Assembly (NCBI RefSeq): GCF_002259595.1
Contig: NZ_MWWU01000002.1
Span: forward strand, 868,001 to 932,000
Reading direction: 5' to 3'
Length of the DNA: 64,000 nt
Origin: Aeriscardovia aeriphila
Lineage (GTDB): Bacteria; Actinomycetota; Actinomycetes; Actinomycetales; Bifidobacteriaceae
Both the position numbers and the translations under genes were made by a program. Numbering within the stretch: position 1 is the stretch's first letter; each line of letters starts with the position of its first letter. The notes below the pieces were generated by a model that saw nothing but the letters and a program-made list of their open reading frames with translations, made no database searches and was not told the DNA's origin. Below are positions 49,056-57,832 of the stretch, one piece after another.

Positions 49056-49880
49056 TCAGCCTTTCACCGAACCAGCGAGCATTGCCTTGATGAAGTAGCG
49101 CTGCAAAATGATGAAGAGAATGACAGTAGGAGCCATAATCTCCAAAGCGCCTGCGTTGAGAAGCACCACATCCGTCTGGTACTGGCCAACAAAGCTTTGC
49201 AAAGCGCCTGCCATCGTGCGCATGTTCGGATCGTTCTCCAACACCACAGCCAGCAGGAACTGGTTCCATGTTGACAAGAACGTCAAGATTGCCAGAGACG
49301 AAACCGACGGCAAAGCCAAAGGCAATTCAATTTGAGCGAAGATGCGGCCATGGCCTGCGCCATCAATCGACGCAGCTTCAATCAGATCAGCCGGAATCTG
49401 CTCAAAGCAAGAGCGCATCCACACGATTCCAAAGGCCAAGTTCAAGCCGATCAGAGGAAGAATCAATGCCCACCGCGTATTGAGCAAACCCATACTGGAA
49501 ATCTCATAGTAGAGAGGAGTGACCAAGGTTTCGAATGGGATTGTCAAACCAACGATAAACAGCGCATAGAAAAGTCCTTTGACCGGAACGCGCAGGCAAG
49601 CAAAAGCGTAACCTCCCAGCGCCGAGCAAATGATGACCGCAGGGACAACGACGAGCACCAAAATAGTGGAATTGACCAGCAGCGGCGTGATGTTAGCCAT
49701 GTTCCATGCTGCTGCGAAGTTTTCCCAATGCGGGTGAGCAGTGAACTGAATACCCTCTGGCATGGAGCCCCTCGGCTGAACAGCCGCCGAGAACATGGAG
49801 AGGAAGGGAAGAACAGAGAAGGCTACGGTGAGGATGAGCATGAGATTGCCCATCACACGGATCGACATTTTTTGTTTCAT
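49056..49880 (-). CDS. sugar ABC transporter permease (MalG type)
   Basis: A 274-residue inner-membrane component with about six helices. The EAA loop that contacts the ATPase reads IEAASIDGAGHGRIFAQIELPLALP. It is 18 bases downstream of the first permease. No ATP-binding subunit is encoded in this operon, so a shared MsmK-like ATPase elsewhere is expected. A recurrent-motif-like TGATAATCTTCCTGCC spans its upstream boundary. Confidence 0.92.
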   Translation of the reverse strand: MKQKMSIRVMGNLMLILTVAFSVLPFLSMFSAAVQPRGSMPEGIQFTAHPHWENFAAAWNMANITPLLVNSTILVLVVVPAVIICSALGGYAFACLRVPVKGLFYALFIVGLTIPFETLVTPLYYEISSMGLLNTRWALILPLIGLNLAFGIVWMRSCFEQIPADLIEAASIDGAGHGRIFAQIELPLALPSVSSLAILTFLSTWNQFLLAVVLENDPNMRTMAGALQSFVGQYQTDVVLLNAGALEIMAPTVILFIILQRYFIKAMLAGSVKG

Positions 49881-49898
49881 GATAATCTTCCTGCCCTT

Positions 49899-50840
49899 TT
49901 AATCGCGATCGCGGGTGACGAGAGCTTGAACAGGACCAACCACCAGCAAGACGAGAACCATGAGCGAGACTGCCAGTGCGGAAGCCAAACCAACCCTCTG
50001 CTGAGTAAAGGCTAAGCGGTACACCTGAACTCCAGGAACCATCGTCGCCGTTCCCGGGCCTCCTTGGGTTGACATGTACACGACGTCGAAACTCGCCAAG
50101 GCAGCGACAATCGTCATCGTCAAGCACACGCCAATCTGGCCTTTCAAACCAGGAAGCGTGATCGTAAAGAGGGTTCTCCACCAGCCAGCGCCGTCCAAAG
50201 CTACTGCTTCATACAACGACTGATCAATGCCGCCAATGCCGGAGAGCAAGAGAACGATGCAAAAGCCCAACTGCAGCCAGAAACCAATGATGCCAACTGC
50301 TGTCAAAGCTGTATGGCTATCGCCCAGCCACACTCTGGTGAGGTTTCCCAGGCCGACAGCTTTCAGCATTTGGTTGACAGTGCCGTTATCAGCAAGCATC
50401 CACGTCCATGCCACACCGGCAGCAGCTCCTGGGATCACGCGAGGAAGGAAGAGGAAGACTTGCGCCATGCCGCGAGCAGTCTTGCTCTTGAGGTCCTTGA
50501 CGAGTACAGCGGTAACCAAAGCAATCGCGATCGGGATGATCGAGAAGAAAATGATCAAGAAGAAGCTGTGGATAATCGAACCGTACAGCTCAGGGTCGGT
50601 GAACACTTCCTTGTAGTTGGAGAAGCCAACGTAAGTGGAAGCGTCAATGCCATTCCAGCGGTACAGCGAGTACCAGAAGGTTTGAATGATAGGCCACAGC
50701 TCGAAGGTGATGTAGAACAACAGTGCTGGCAGCAAGAAGAGCAAGCCAACAAGCATTTGCCTGCCCGTGCGAGCCCAATGGTGAGCGCGAGCTGGTCGCG
50801 CTGGCTGAGCTGCGCTTGTGAACGTATTAGCGTTACTCAC
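49899..50840 (-). CDS. sugar ABC transporter permease (MalF type)
   Basis: A 313-residue permease with about six membrane segments and the EAA loop YEAVALDGAGWWRTLFTITLPGLKG. It forms the channel with the MalG-type partner. Its ATG overlaps the stop of the binding-protein gene (ATGA), so translation is coupled. Confidence 0.92.
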   Translation of the reverse strand: MSNANTFTSAAQPARPARAHHWARTGRQMLVGLLFLLPALLFYITFELWPIIQTFWYSLYRWNGIDASTYVGFSNYKEVFTDPELYGSIIHSFFLIIFFSIIPIAIALVTAVLVKDLKSKTARGMAQVFLFLPRVIPGAAAGVAWTWMLADNGTVNQMLKAVGLGNLTRVWLGDSHTALTAVGIIGFWLQLGFCIVLLLSGIGGIDQSLYEAVALDGAGWWRTLFTITLPGLKGQIGVCLTMTIVAALASFDVVYMSTQGGPGTATMVPGVQVYRLAFTQQRVGLASALAVSLMVLVLLVVGPVQALVTRDRD

Positions 50841-52159
50841 TTGAGTTCCTTCTCATACTGGCTTTGCAAAGAGTCCACGAACTTCTGGGCAGAATACGTG
50901 CCGTTGAGCAAGTTCTGCAGGCCAGGAACGATAGCCGATGCTTGCATGCCTGCAGTAGCGTTATTGATGTAATCCGTGGTGTTTCCACTCTTCACAACCT
51001 CGTCATAGGCGGTGAGAATGTCCTTGAGCACCAGATTGCCAGTTTCAGGACGCTCGCCAGTTCCCACTGCTGGGTAGCCATTGTTCACGGCAATCTGACG
51101 TGCTTGTTCACTGTGAAGGAAGTTCAAGAATGCTGCAGCAGCGTTCTTATTCTTCGAGTTTGCAGGAATGCCGAAGGCAGTCACAGCGTTGGCAGCAGCG
51201 GAAGCTTCACCAGCCTTGGTACCTGGGAAGGCAAAGAAGCCGGCCTTATCGCCCAAAGCCTTGAAAATCGAGTCAGAATACCACGAGCCAGAGGGGAAGA
51301 AGAGAGCACCACCCTTGGAAAAACGTGCAAGAGCAGTGGAACCATCGAGGGCAAGAGCATCCTTGGAGAAGTAACCAGCCTTGTTCCAATCTTGAATCAT
51401 CTGAGCAGCTTTGACCGCGCCGTTAGTCTTGAAGGTTGCTCCATCTTTTTGGATGATCCAATCCTGAAGCTTTTGGCGGCCTTCGAAGTTGGTGACGAGA
51501 GCTTGGTAAATGTAACTGGTGCCGCCTTCCTTTGCTGGCATCATCATCGGAAGAATCCCAGCTTTCTTGGCAGCTTCCATGTCAGCAACCAACTCGTCAA
51601 CAGTTGTAGGAGCCTTGTCAATGCCAGCCTTCTTGGCCAGTTCCTTGTTCCAGTACATTCCCGTCATGGAAACTCCGTCTGGGATGGCGTAGAGGGAGCC
51701 GTCGCCGATCTTGCCCTTGCTATCCACTCGGTACACCTCAGTTTGAGCAGCTGGCAGGTTCCAGCCATAAGCCTTTGCATAATCGTCGAGGTTTACCAGG
51801 TGCTTGCCGCGCACAGCAGAGTTAATGTCGGTGATGCGAGCGATATCAGGGGTGGAAGCAGCGGAGATCACGCGCGGTCCGTTCTGAGCAGACACGTTAT
51901 CAGGGTCGTAGGTAGCCTTCACCTTAATGTTGGGGTATTTCTTTTGGAATGCGGCAATGAGGTCGTCATCGATCGGCTTGAGGCCAGCTCCATCCCACAA
52001 GGTGAGGTTGTAGTTGCCCTTGCTCACATCCGTGCTCACCTTTTCTTGGGTAGTGGAAGCTTGTGGGGCAGAAGCTCCTGGGCCAGCACAAGCGGCAAGA
52101 CCAGACAGCATAGCAATTGCTGACATACCAGCGAGGATGGCGCGAACTGACTTTTTCAT
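50837..52159 (-). CDS. sugar ABC transporter substrate-binding lipoprotein
   Basis: A 440-residue extracellular solute-binding protein (family 1). The signal peptide ends in a lipobox, LSGLAACAG, so Cys25 would be lipidated and anchor the protein outside the membrane. The mature part has the YNLTLWDGAGLKPIDDDLIAAF start of sugar-binding proteins. It is the first gene of the importer operon. From the downstream enzymes the ligand is probably sucrose or a short alpha-gluco-oligosaccharide; this is inference. Confidence 0.92.
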   Translation of the reverse strand: MKKSVRAILAGMSAIAMLSGLAACAGPGASAPQASTTQEKVSTDVSKGNYNLTLWDGAGLKPIDDDLIAAFQKKYPNIKVKATYDPDNVSAQNGPRVISAASTPDIARITDINSAVRGKHLVNLDDYAKAYGWNLPAAQTEVYRVDSKGKIGDGSLYAIPDGVSMTGMYWNKELAKKAGIDKAPTTVDELVADMEAAKKAGILPMMMPAKEGGTSYIYQALVTNFEGRQKLQDWIIQKDGATFKTNGAVKAAQMIQDWNKAGYFSKDALALDGSTALARFSKGGALFFPSGSWYSDSIFKALGDKAGFFAFPGTKAGEASAAANAVTAFGIPANSKNKNAAAAFLNFLHSEQARQIAVNNGYPAVGTGERPETGNLVLKDILTAYDEVVKSGNTTDYINNATAGMQASAIVPGLQNLLNGTYSAQKFVDSLQSQYEKELK

Positions 52160-52234
52160 GTTTCTCCTTCGTCATTGAAGCGGAGCACCAGGAAGCTGCC
52201 GAGCTGAGCAGCTGTTCAGACCCTGCATGCTTAC

Positions 52235-52250
52235 CGTTTAGTGCTAAACG
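52235..52250. promoter_or_regulatory. candidate LacI-family operator 1
   Basis: CGTTTAG-TG-CTAAACG, a perfect 7+7 palindrome about 75 bases upstream of the binding-protein start. The size and the symmetric CG-rich ends are typical of LacI-family operators. Confidence 0.65.
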
Positions 52251-52475
52251 TTTATCACACACCATAGCGAAGGTTATTTCCTTTGTCAACTCGCTTCAGG
52301 GCAAATCGACTCTCACATATATTTCCGTGGAGAGCTCAATTCATTGCTATTACTGGTGTTTTAGAAAAAGATTGCCACATATTTTGCAATCAGAAGAGAA
52401 GAAAAACTGCACCCCTCCCCTCACACCTCAGAACGTACAGCCTTACGAAACACCCTGCCCCCTCCATATGCTCAT

Positions 52476-52492
52476 CGTTTAGCATAGAAACG
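52476..52492. promoter_or_regulatory. candidate LacI-family operator 2 (degenerate)
   Basis: CGTTTAGCATAGAAACG keeps one full half-site (CGTTTAG) of operator 1 and an imperfect second half. It lies about 105 bases upstream of the lacI-type start and would suit autoregulation or looping. Confidence 0.5.
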
Positions 52493-52596
52493 GAAGAGAT
52501 GCTGTTAGCTTTTGTTATCATAAGGACAGCACTCTTCACAGGCGAAGACAGCTAACAGAAGAGCTCGCCCATAAGCGGGCTACGAAAAGGACAGCT

Positions 52597-53631
52597 ATGA
52601 CGAAGGTTACGATCAAGGACGTCGCTCGCGAATCCGGCGTCTCAACCTACACCGTTTCCCGTGCTCTTCGCGGCCTCGACCATGTTTCTGAAGCCACTCG
52701 CGCACATGTCATTGCTACCGCACACAAGCTCAACTACACTATTTCGCGTTCCGCTTCCGACCTCGCCACTGGCTCAACTCACCGCATTGCTGTGCTCATG
52801 CGCGAGAAAATTTCAGGCTGGTTTGCTGGAGAGCTGCTCGATGGCTTGTATGACGTACTGGAAGCCGAAGGCTACAACTTGCTCATCTACCGCGCAGGTG
52901 ACCTTCAGGAACGCTCCTCTGTTTTCTCCACTCTTCCTAGCGATCACAATGCTGATGCTCTCATCGTCACTGGTTTTTCTCCCTCCCAGCATGAGCAGGA
53001 GATGCTCAAGCGTTTGGGAATTCCGATTGTTGCTGTCAACTCGTCCGACATTGATTCTGCCGATTGCTCTTTGGCAATTGATGACATTCAAGGCGAGACT
53101 ATGGCAATCCGCTACTTGGCAAGCCTGGGGCATCGTCGTTTCTGCTACTTGGGTCGCTTGGACCCTCTTCCTACCTGGGGTCGCGAGTTGCGTTTGGAGG
53201 CTTACCAGCAGGCGATGAAGGAGCTCAACCTCCACGATTGCGGCATTTTCCAGGCCGATCCTAACCTTCAAGGCTCTGTTGCCACTGCTATTGCTAGTAT
53301 GCTCGCTTCCCCTGTCGTTCCGACAGCAATTTGTGCATGGGCCGACTCTCACGCTTTAGCTGCCCTTTCAGAACTTCGCCGCAATGGCTTAAGATTGCCA
53401 GACAACATTTCTCTGATCGGCTTCGATGGTTCTACGGTTGCACGCAACCTCGGGTTGACCACCATGTCACAACCTGCTCGCGATATGGGGCGTAAAGCCG
53501 CGCGTGCTGCACTCGACTTGTTGAACGGCGAGCCTCCTACTGAGCGCAAGCTCGTCATCCCCGCTCAACTCACGCCTGGCACCACGACCGGCCCTGCACC
53601 AACCTCAAAATCAATCAGCTATGCCAACTGA
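52597..53631 (+). CDS. LacI-family transcriptional regulator
   Basis: A 344-residue repressor-type protein. The N-terminal helix-turn-helix and hinge read VTIKDVARESGVSTYTVSRALRG, and the rest is a periplasmic-binding-protein-like sensor domain (LIGFDGSTVARNLGLTTMSQP). It is divergent from the sugar importer operon and most likely controls it and itself, with a sugar as inducer. AAAAGGA precedes the ATG. Its last 13 bases overlap the end of the convergent small gene. Confidence 0.93.
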   Translation: MTKVTIKDVARESGVSTYTVSRALRGLDHVSEATRAHVIATAHKLNYTISRSASDLATGSTHRIAVLMREKISGWFAGELLDGLYDVLEAEGYNLLIYRAGDLQERSSVFSTLPSDHNADALIVTGFSPSQHEQEMLKRLGIPIVAVNSSDIDSADCSLAIDDIQGETMAIRYLASLGHRRFCYLGRLDPLPTWGRELRLEAYQQAMKELNLHDCGIFQADPNLQGSVATAIASMLASPVVPTAICAWADSHALAALSELRRNGLRLPDNISLIGFDGSTVARNLGLTTMSQPARDMGRKAARAALDLLNGEPPTERKLVIPAQLTPGTTTGPAPTSKSISYAN

Positions 53632-53897
53632 ATGTGTGGAAACAGCTCATGAAAGCTTTTGCCTTCAATAAAAGGCTTTTCAAGTAATTGTGGATAGCTG
53701 TTTGATTCAACAATCGTCTTAAACTCGGGTTGCGATACGATAAGGTATCTCTCCCCAATTTGAGTGATCATGTACTGCTTACCCTCACAGTAAAAGAGAG
53801 TTTCGTTCGTCAAAGGTGGGGTTTCCTTTGAGTCAGGGAACTGACCCCAACCCAACACTTCTTGAGTAAATTCAGTCCATGTCATTTTGACGATCAT
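53619..53897 (-). CDS. small hypothetical protein, convergent with lacI
   Basis: A 92-residue soluble protein (MIVKMTWTEFTQEVLGWGQF...KSFHELFPHIQLA), aromatic-rich, with one Cys and no recognised domain. The ATG at 53897 is chosen because the galK terminator occupies 53933-53963, so the longer frame would start inside it. GGTGAG is a weak ribosome site. Its 3' end overlaps the lacI-type gene tail to tail by 13 bases. I do not know the function. Confidence 0.55.
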   Translation of the reverse strand: MIVKMTWTEFTQEVLGWGQFPDSKETPPLTNETLFYCEGKQYMITQIGERYLIVSQPEFKTIVESNSYPQLLEKPFIEGKSFHELFPHIQLA

Positions 53898-53932
53898 CTG
53901 CTCACCGTGCCACGATACATAGAATTTCTCAA

Positions 53933-53963
53933 CAAAAAAGAGGCTGAGCTCAGCCCAGCCTCT
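53933..53963 (-). terminator. intrinsic terminator of galK
   Basis: AGAGGCTG pairs with CAGCCTCT, and on the minus strand TTTTTTGTTG follows. It lies about 60 bases after the galK stop. A variant recurrent-motif copy (GTGACAATCTTAAG) at 53986 lies in between. Confidence 0.88.
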
Positions 53964-54024
53964 TGAACACGGTCGAATCAACGTGGTGACAATCTTAAGC
54001 CACTATGAATTAAGCCACCGTGAA

Positions 54025-55272
54025 TTACAAATCGCGACCAGCAGCTGCACTTGCCACAGCAGCGAGCGCACGAGGAGCCTTGAAGCCCTTCTGCTCAAAG
54101 GCATCAGCAACCTTCTGAGCAATGCTACGCGAAGAACCAGCAGGGACAAGGGCGATAATAGAGCCACCGAAGCCGCCACCAACCATGCGAGCACCATAAG
54201 CTCCAGCTTCGCGAGCCACGTCAACAGCGACGTCAAGCTCGTCGATAGTCACCTCGTAGTCGTCACGAAGCGAGTCGCCAGAAGCGTTGAGAAGCCTGCC
54301 TGCCTCCACCGCATCGTGCGCAGAGAAAGCCTTCACAAACTCGGGAACGCGAGCGATCTCGGTAATCACATGCTTGACGCGCTTCTTCATCACCTCATCA
54401 GGCAAGCTTTCCAGAACCTCACCCAACGCGGCCTGAGAGTCATCAGCAGCTTCAACCTCATCAGCAACCTCACGCAGATTGGCCTTACCCAACAAGCTGG
54501 CAGCCTTCTCGCAAGTGGAACGCCGCTGCTCGTACTGGCCATCGCTCAGCTCATGGGAAGCGCAGGTGTCCACAACCAACAGCTCAGAGTTCATTGCTGC
54601 GAAATCGCATGGCTCGACTGTTGCCGACTGCAATGCCGTCAAGCCTGGGCGGAAGTCGAGCAACAAAGAGTGATCTTCACTGCAGCGCATGGCAGCGGAC
54701 TGATCCAAACCACCTGTGGAAGCGCCCGCCATCTGGTTTTCCGAAGTGACTGCGGCAGCAATAAGCGTGAGACGACCTTCATCACTCCCACCAAAACCAA
54801 GCTGGTACACGTCATCGAGTGCCAGAGCTGTAGAGCACGTCATCGCTGCAGAGCTGGATAGGCCAGAGCCCAAAGGAACGCAGGAAACAAAGGCTGCATC
54901 AAAGCCTTTCACGTGGTCAAAACCTGCTTGTTGCAATGCCCAGGAAACGCCAACTGGGTAAGCGGCCCAGCCTTGTACACCGCGAGCTTGCAGCCCGTTC
55001 AAACGAGCTTGCCCAACATCGTTAGGGTTGAGTTCGGAGACGACGCGAACCAGGTCGTCTTCTCGAGGAGAGAGTGCAATAAACGTGCGGTGTGGCAGTG
55101 CGATTGGCAAGCACAGGCCTGCGTTGTAGTCTGTATGCTCACCGATGAGGTTCACGCGCCCTGGTGCGCTCCACACGCCGTGAGGCTGGTTGCCAAAGGT
55201 TGCAGCGAAAAGCTCCACCGCCTGTTGGGCTGCTACCTTGCGAGCTGTCGGCTCAATAAATGTAATGCTCAT
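54025..55272 (-). CDS. galK: galactokinase
   Basis: A 415-residue GHMP kinase that phosphorylates galactose at C1, the entry step of the Leloir pathway. It shows the galactokinase signature GRVNLIGEHTDYNAG, the ATP loop PLGSGLSSSAAM and GGGFGGSIIALVP. It lies 30 bases downstream of galT and is surely cotranscribed with it; a terminator follows. Confidence 0.96.
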   Translation of the reverse strand: MSITFIEPTARKVAAQQAVELFAATFGNQPHGVWSAPGRVNLIGEHTDYNAGLCLPIALPHRTFIALSPREDDLVRVVSELNPNDVGQARLNGLQARGVQGWAAYPVGVSWALQQAGFDHVKGFDAAFVSCVPLGSGLSSSAAMTCSTALALDDVYQLGFGGSDEGRLTLIAAAVTSENQMAGASTGGLDQSAAMRCSEDHSLLLDFRPGLTALQSATVEPCDFAAMNSELLVVDTCASHELSDGQYEQRRSTCEKAASLLGKANLREVADEVEAADDSQAALGEVLESLPDEVMKKRVKHVITEIARVPEFVKAFSAHDAVEAGRLLNASGDSLRDDYEVTIDELDVAVDVAREAGAYGARMVGGGFGGSIIALVPAGSSRSIAQKVADAFEQKGFKAPRALAAVASAAAGRDL

Positions 55273-55302
55273 GCTAAAAACCCTATCTGTAATTCACACG
55301 GC

Positions 55303-56571
55303 TCACTTGTCGATGTCGACGTCGCCCAACTCGTGGAAGCGAGCGGCGATCTTTTCTGGAGTCGTATCAGAAATCCAGGCTGCCATTCCCGACTCGGAGC
55401 CTGCCAAGTACTTGATCTTGTTTGCAGCGCGACGGAAGGAGAAGAACTGCAAATTCAAGCGGTAGTTCTCGCGGCGCTTATCGTTGACAGGAGCCTGATG
55501 CCATGCGGCAATGTATGGCAAGTTCATTCCCTTACCGTCGCCCTTGTCAAAGAAGGCATTGCCTCGCTTGAGCAGGGTGGAGTACATCTGCGCGAGATCC
55601 CAGCGCTCTTGGTCGTCCAATTGGTCTAACGTCAGGATGCCGTCACGAACAGGAACGACGTGAACCTCCAGTGGCCAGCGTGCTGCTGCTGGAACATAGG
55701 CAACCCAAGAGTGGTTACGCATGACAACGCGCTCTTGAGCTTCAAGCTCAGCCGCAAGAATGTCATGAAGCAGGTTGCCGCCCGTCTTGTCGTGGTAAGC
55801 CTCAGTGTGCTGCAATTCTTTTTCGAGTTTCGGAGCGATGAAGGGGTACGAATAAATCTGGCCGTGTGGGTGAGCTAGAGAAACACCGATCTCCTCGCCA
55901 TGGTTTTCGAAGGGGAACACTTGCTCAATGCCTTCGATATGGCTCAATTCTGCGGTACGGAAAGCCCATGCTTCCACAATCGTTCGAATTCTTGAGATTG
56001 GCAGGTCAGCAGGGAGGGCATCTTCGTGAGGATCGAAGCACACCACCTCGCAGCGGCCGTTTGCTTCGCGCTGTTGAACCAGAGGGTTTCCTGCAACAGT
56101 GGTTGTCGTCGCCTCGACGCCAGGGATCTGCTGCATGCTCGGGAATCGGTTTTCGAATACGACAACGTCGTAGCTCGTGTCAGGAATCTCACCATCTTGG
56201 TAAGCAGCACCTGGGACGCGAGCTGCCAAGGGGTTTCCTGAAACGGTTGCTCCCTTACCAGCGGTAATAGGCCTGTTCATACGCGCTGTTGCCATGGGGA
56301 TCCACTCGCCTGTGAGAGGGTCGCGGCGCATGATAGGCGCTTGTGGTGGCACGAGGTTGCCGTTGGCGTCCTGGTGTGGCTCGAAGCGGTCGGTCAGCGG
56401 GCGTGGGTCGTACAGTTCGCGCGTCTTTGCGCCGGAAACGTAATCAGGTTCGTCGTCGAGGTAGAAGAAATCGCGTCCGTCGGCGAGGTTGGTGTGGGTA
56501 ATGCGAATGTGCTCGCGCTCGTATGCTGTTGGCTCGTAGTAGCGCGGAGTGTAGGTAGCGGTGTCACTCAT
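55303..56571 (-). CDS. galT: galactose-1-phosphate uridylyltransferase
   Basis: A 422-residue enzyme that exchanges UMP between UDP-glucose and galactose-1-phosphate. The active-site HPH triad is in VSLAHPHGQIYSYPF, and VVFENRFPSM and LEVHVVPVR are also family blocks. It is the first gene of the galT-galK pair and is preceded by a DeoR-type regulator on the same strand. The product glucose-1-phosphate would flow to Pgm. Confidence 0.96.
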   Translation of the reverse strand: MSDTATYTPRYYEPTAYEREHIRITHTNLADGRDFFYLDDEPDYVSGAKTRELYDPRPLTDRFEPHQDANGNLVPPQAPIMRRDPLTGEWIPMATARMNRPITAGKGATVSGNPLAARVPGAAYQDGEIPDTSYDVVVFENRFPSMQQIPGVEATTTTVAGNPLVQQREANGRCEVVCFDPHEDALPADLPISRIRTIVEAWAFRTAELSHIEGIEQVFPFENHGEEIGVSLAHPHGQIYSYPFIAPKLEKELQHTEAYHDKTGGNLLHDILAAELEAQERVVMRNHSWVAYVPAAARWPLEVHVVPVRDGILTLDQLDDQERWDLAQMYSTLLKRGNAFFDKGDGKGMNLPYIAAWHQAPVNDKRRENYRLNLQFFSFRRAANKIKYLAGSESGMAAWISDTTPEKIAARFHELGDVDIDK

Positions 56572-56710
56572 GGCTTTTTGCCCTTCTCTTGTGATCTGGC
56601 TTGCGACCCTGCCCTGCTACCTCGCCGTACTGCATTGGATTGCGAAGCTTCAGAACATGGTCTGGCTGTACTGCTTCTATTATGCACCCACCATGTTATT
56701 TTTTGTTAAC

Positions 56711-56722
56711 TTTTGTTCGTTT
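56711..56722. promoter_or_regulatory. candidate DeoR-family operator at galT
   Basis: TTTTGTTCGTTT, preceded by a related TTTTGTTAAC so that TTTTGTT occurs twice ten bases apart. It lies 140 bases upstream of the galT start. The same 12 bases occur, inverted, just upstream of the deoR-type gene at 57631-57642. Confidence 0.55.
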
Positions 56723-56754
56723 CCGTTCGAGTACGGCCGGGAAAGGCATCACGC

Positions 56755-57612
56755 TCACACCTGCTCCAGCGGCGCGAACGGATCGGACGTCTGGAAGTGC
56801 GACACGGGTTGGGCGGGCGCAGGCGCAGGAGTTTGCCTATCCGAAACCACCACAGTGTTAATCCTCTTCTTCGTCCACATCATTTCATCCTGCGGCAAAT
56901 CGGCGTCAGTAATGAGGCAGTCGATATCCGAGAAAGAGGCGAAGAGGGTCAACGAGGTGTTGTGCCACTTGGTATGGTCGGCCAAAATATAGCTCCGGTC
57001 AGCAATGCTAATCAAAGCCTTGTTCGTGCTGGCCTCCAAGGTGTTGGGCGTCAAGAAGCCTCGCGACAAAGCCACCGAGTGCGTACCCAAGAACAACGAG
57101 TTCACCCGCAACTGTTTAATAGCGCGGTCAGCCATCGGCCCCACCATCGAGCTCGAACGGGTGAGAACACCGCCTGTGGCAATCACTTCAATATTGTGCG
57201 AGTGTGCGCTTTGGCCCAGTTCGGCAACAGGAACCGAGTTGGTGAGCACGGTCAGGCCTTCACTCACTTCTGATTCGAAGAGGCGCTGAGCGAAAATATA
57301 AGCCGTTGTACCGCCGCCAATAGCCACCACATCGCCCGGGTGAACAAATTCGGTAGCCTTCTGAGCAATGCGATCCTTAGCTTTCACATCAAACTGGCTT
57401 TTCACCGAGAACAACGGCTCGGCAAGCAAGGCAGAAGCGGCCACAGCGCCGCCATGAACCCTGCGCACGAGGCCTTGGTCTTCCAATTCGACGATGTCGC
57501 GGCGAATGGTCATCGATGACACATTGAGCTCACGCGATACCTCAGCAATACGAATGCTTCCCGTCATGCGCAGACGAGAAAGCAAAAACATACGTCTTTC
57601 TGACCCAATCAC
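56755..57612 (-). CDS. DeoR-family transcriptional regulator
   Basis: A 285-residue repressor-type protein. The N-terminal helix-turn-helix reads IRIAEVSRELNVSSMTIRRDIVELEDQGLVRRVHGGAV, the DeoR signature, followed by a sugar-phosphate sensor domain (GDVVAIGGGTTAYIFA, VLTNSVPVAEL, GVLTRSSSMVGPMA). GTG 57612 is chosen because the family starts with a short SERR-like segment; ATG 57591 would cut into the first helix. It lies just upstream of galT, so control of galactose genes is inferred. The C-terminus is Pro/Ala-rich. Confidence 0.9.
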   Translation of the reverse strand: MIGSERRMFLLSRLRMTGSIRIAEVSRELNVSSMTIRRDIVELEDQGLVRRVHGGAVAASALLAEPLFSVKSQFDVKAKDRIAQKATEFVHPGDVVAIGGGTTAYIFAQRLFESEVSEGLTVLTNSVPVAELGQSAHSHNIEVIATGGVLTRSSSMVGPMADRAIKQLRVNSLFLGTHSVALSRGFLTPNTLEASTNKALISIADRSYILADHTKWHNTSLTLFASFSDIDCLITDADLPQDEMMWTKKRINTVVVSDRQTPAPAPAQPVSHFQTSDPFAPLEQV

Positions 57613-57630
57613 TATTTCATTGTCTCATAC

Positions 57631-57642
57631 AAACGAACAAAA
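57631..57642. promoter_or_regulatory. candidate DeoR-family operator at the regulator's own gene
   Basis: AAACGAACAAAA, the reverse complement of the 12-base galT site, begins 19 bases upstream of the GTG start. It suggests autoregulation. Confidence 0.5.
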
Positions 57643-57648
57643 GTGCAC

Positions 57649-57748
57649 AATCAGCGCACATTCACAGTAGTTTCAACTTGCATTCACAGTACTTTGCCAG
57701 CTGCTCGCCTGCGCGTACCCCTATCCGCGCTCAATCAGCGCACATTCA
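57649..57748. repeat. direct repeats between deoR-type gene and PBP gene
   Basis: AATCAGCGCACATTCA occurs at 57649-57664 and 57733-57748. In between, CATTCACAGTA occurs twice. The region separates two divergent promoters and could bind a regulator, or it may be a remnant duplication. Confidence 0.65.
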
Positions 57749-57832
57749 GCCGGCTTTCATACTGAAATAATGCCGTGAAAACTCTTCACCTCATCCGACA
57801 CCTGAGCCCAAAGAGGAACGTGTGCCAATACA

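Larger units (their letters stand above)
52160..52596. promoter_or_regulatory. divergent control region between importer operon and lacI-type gene
   Basis: A 437-base gap with no gene. It holds a near-perfect LacI-type operator at 52235-52250, a partial second one at 52476-52492, and an inverted repeat GATTGC-N10-GCAATC at 52370-52391. A small hairpin (GCCC...GGGC) lies near 52566-52580, just before the ribosome site AAAAGGACAG of the regulator. Confidence 0.6.
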
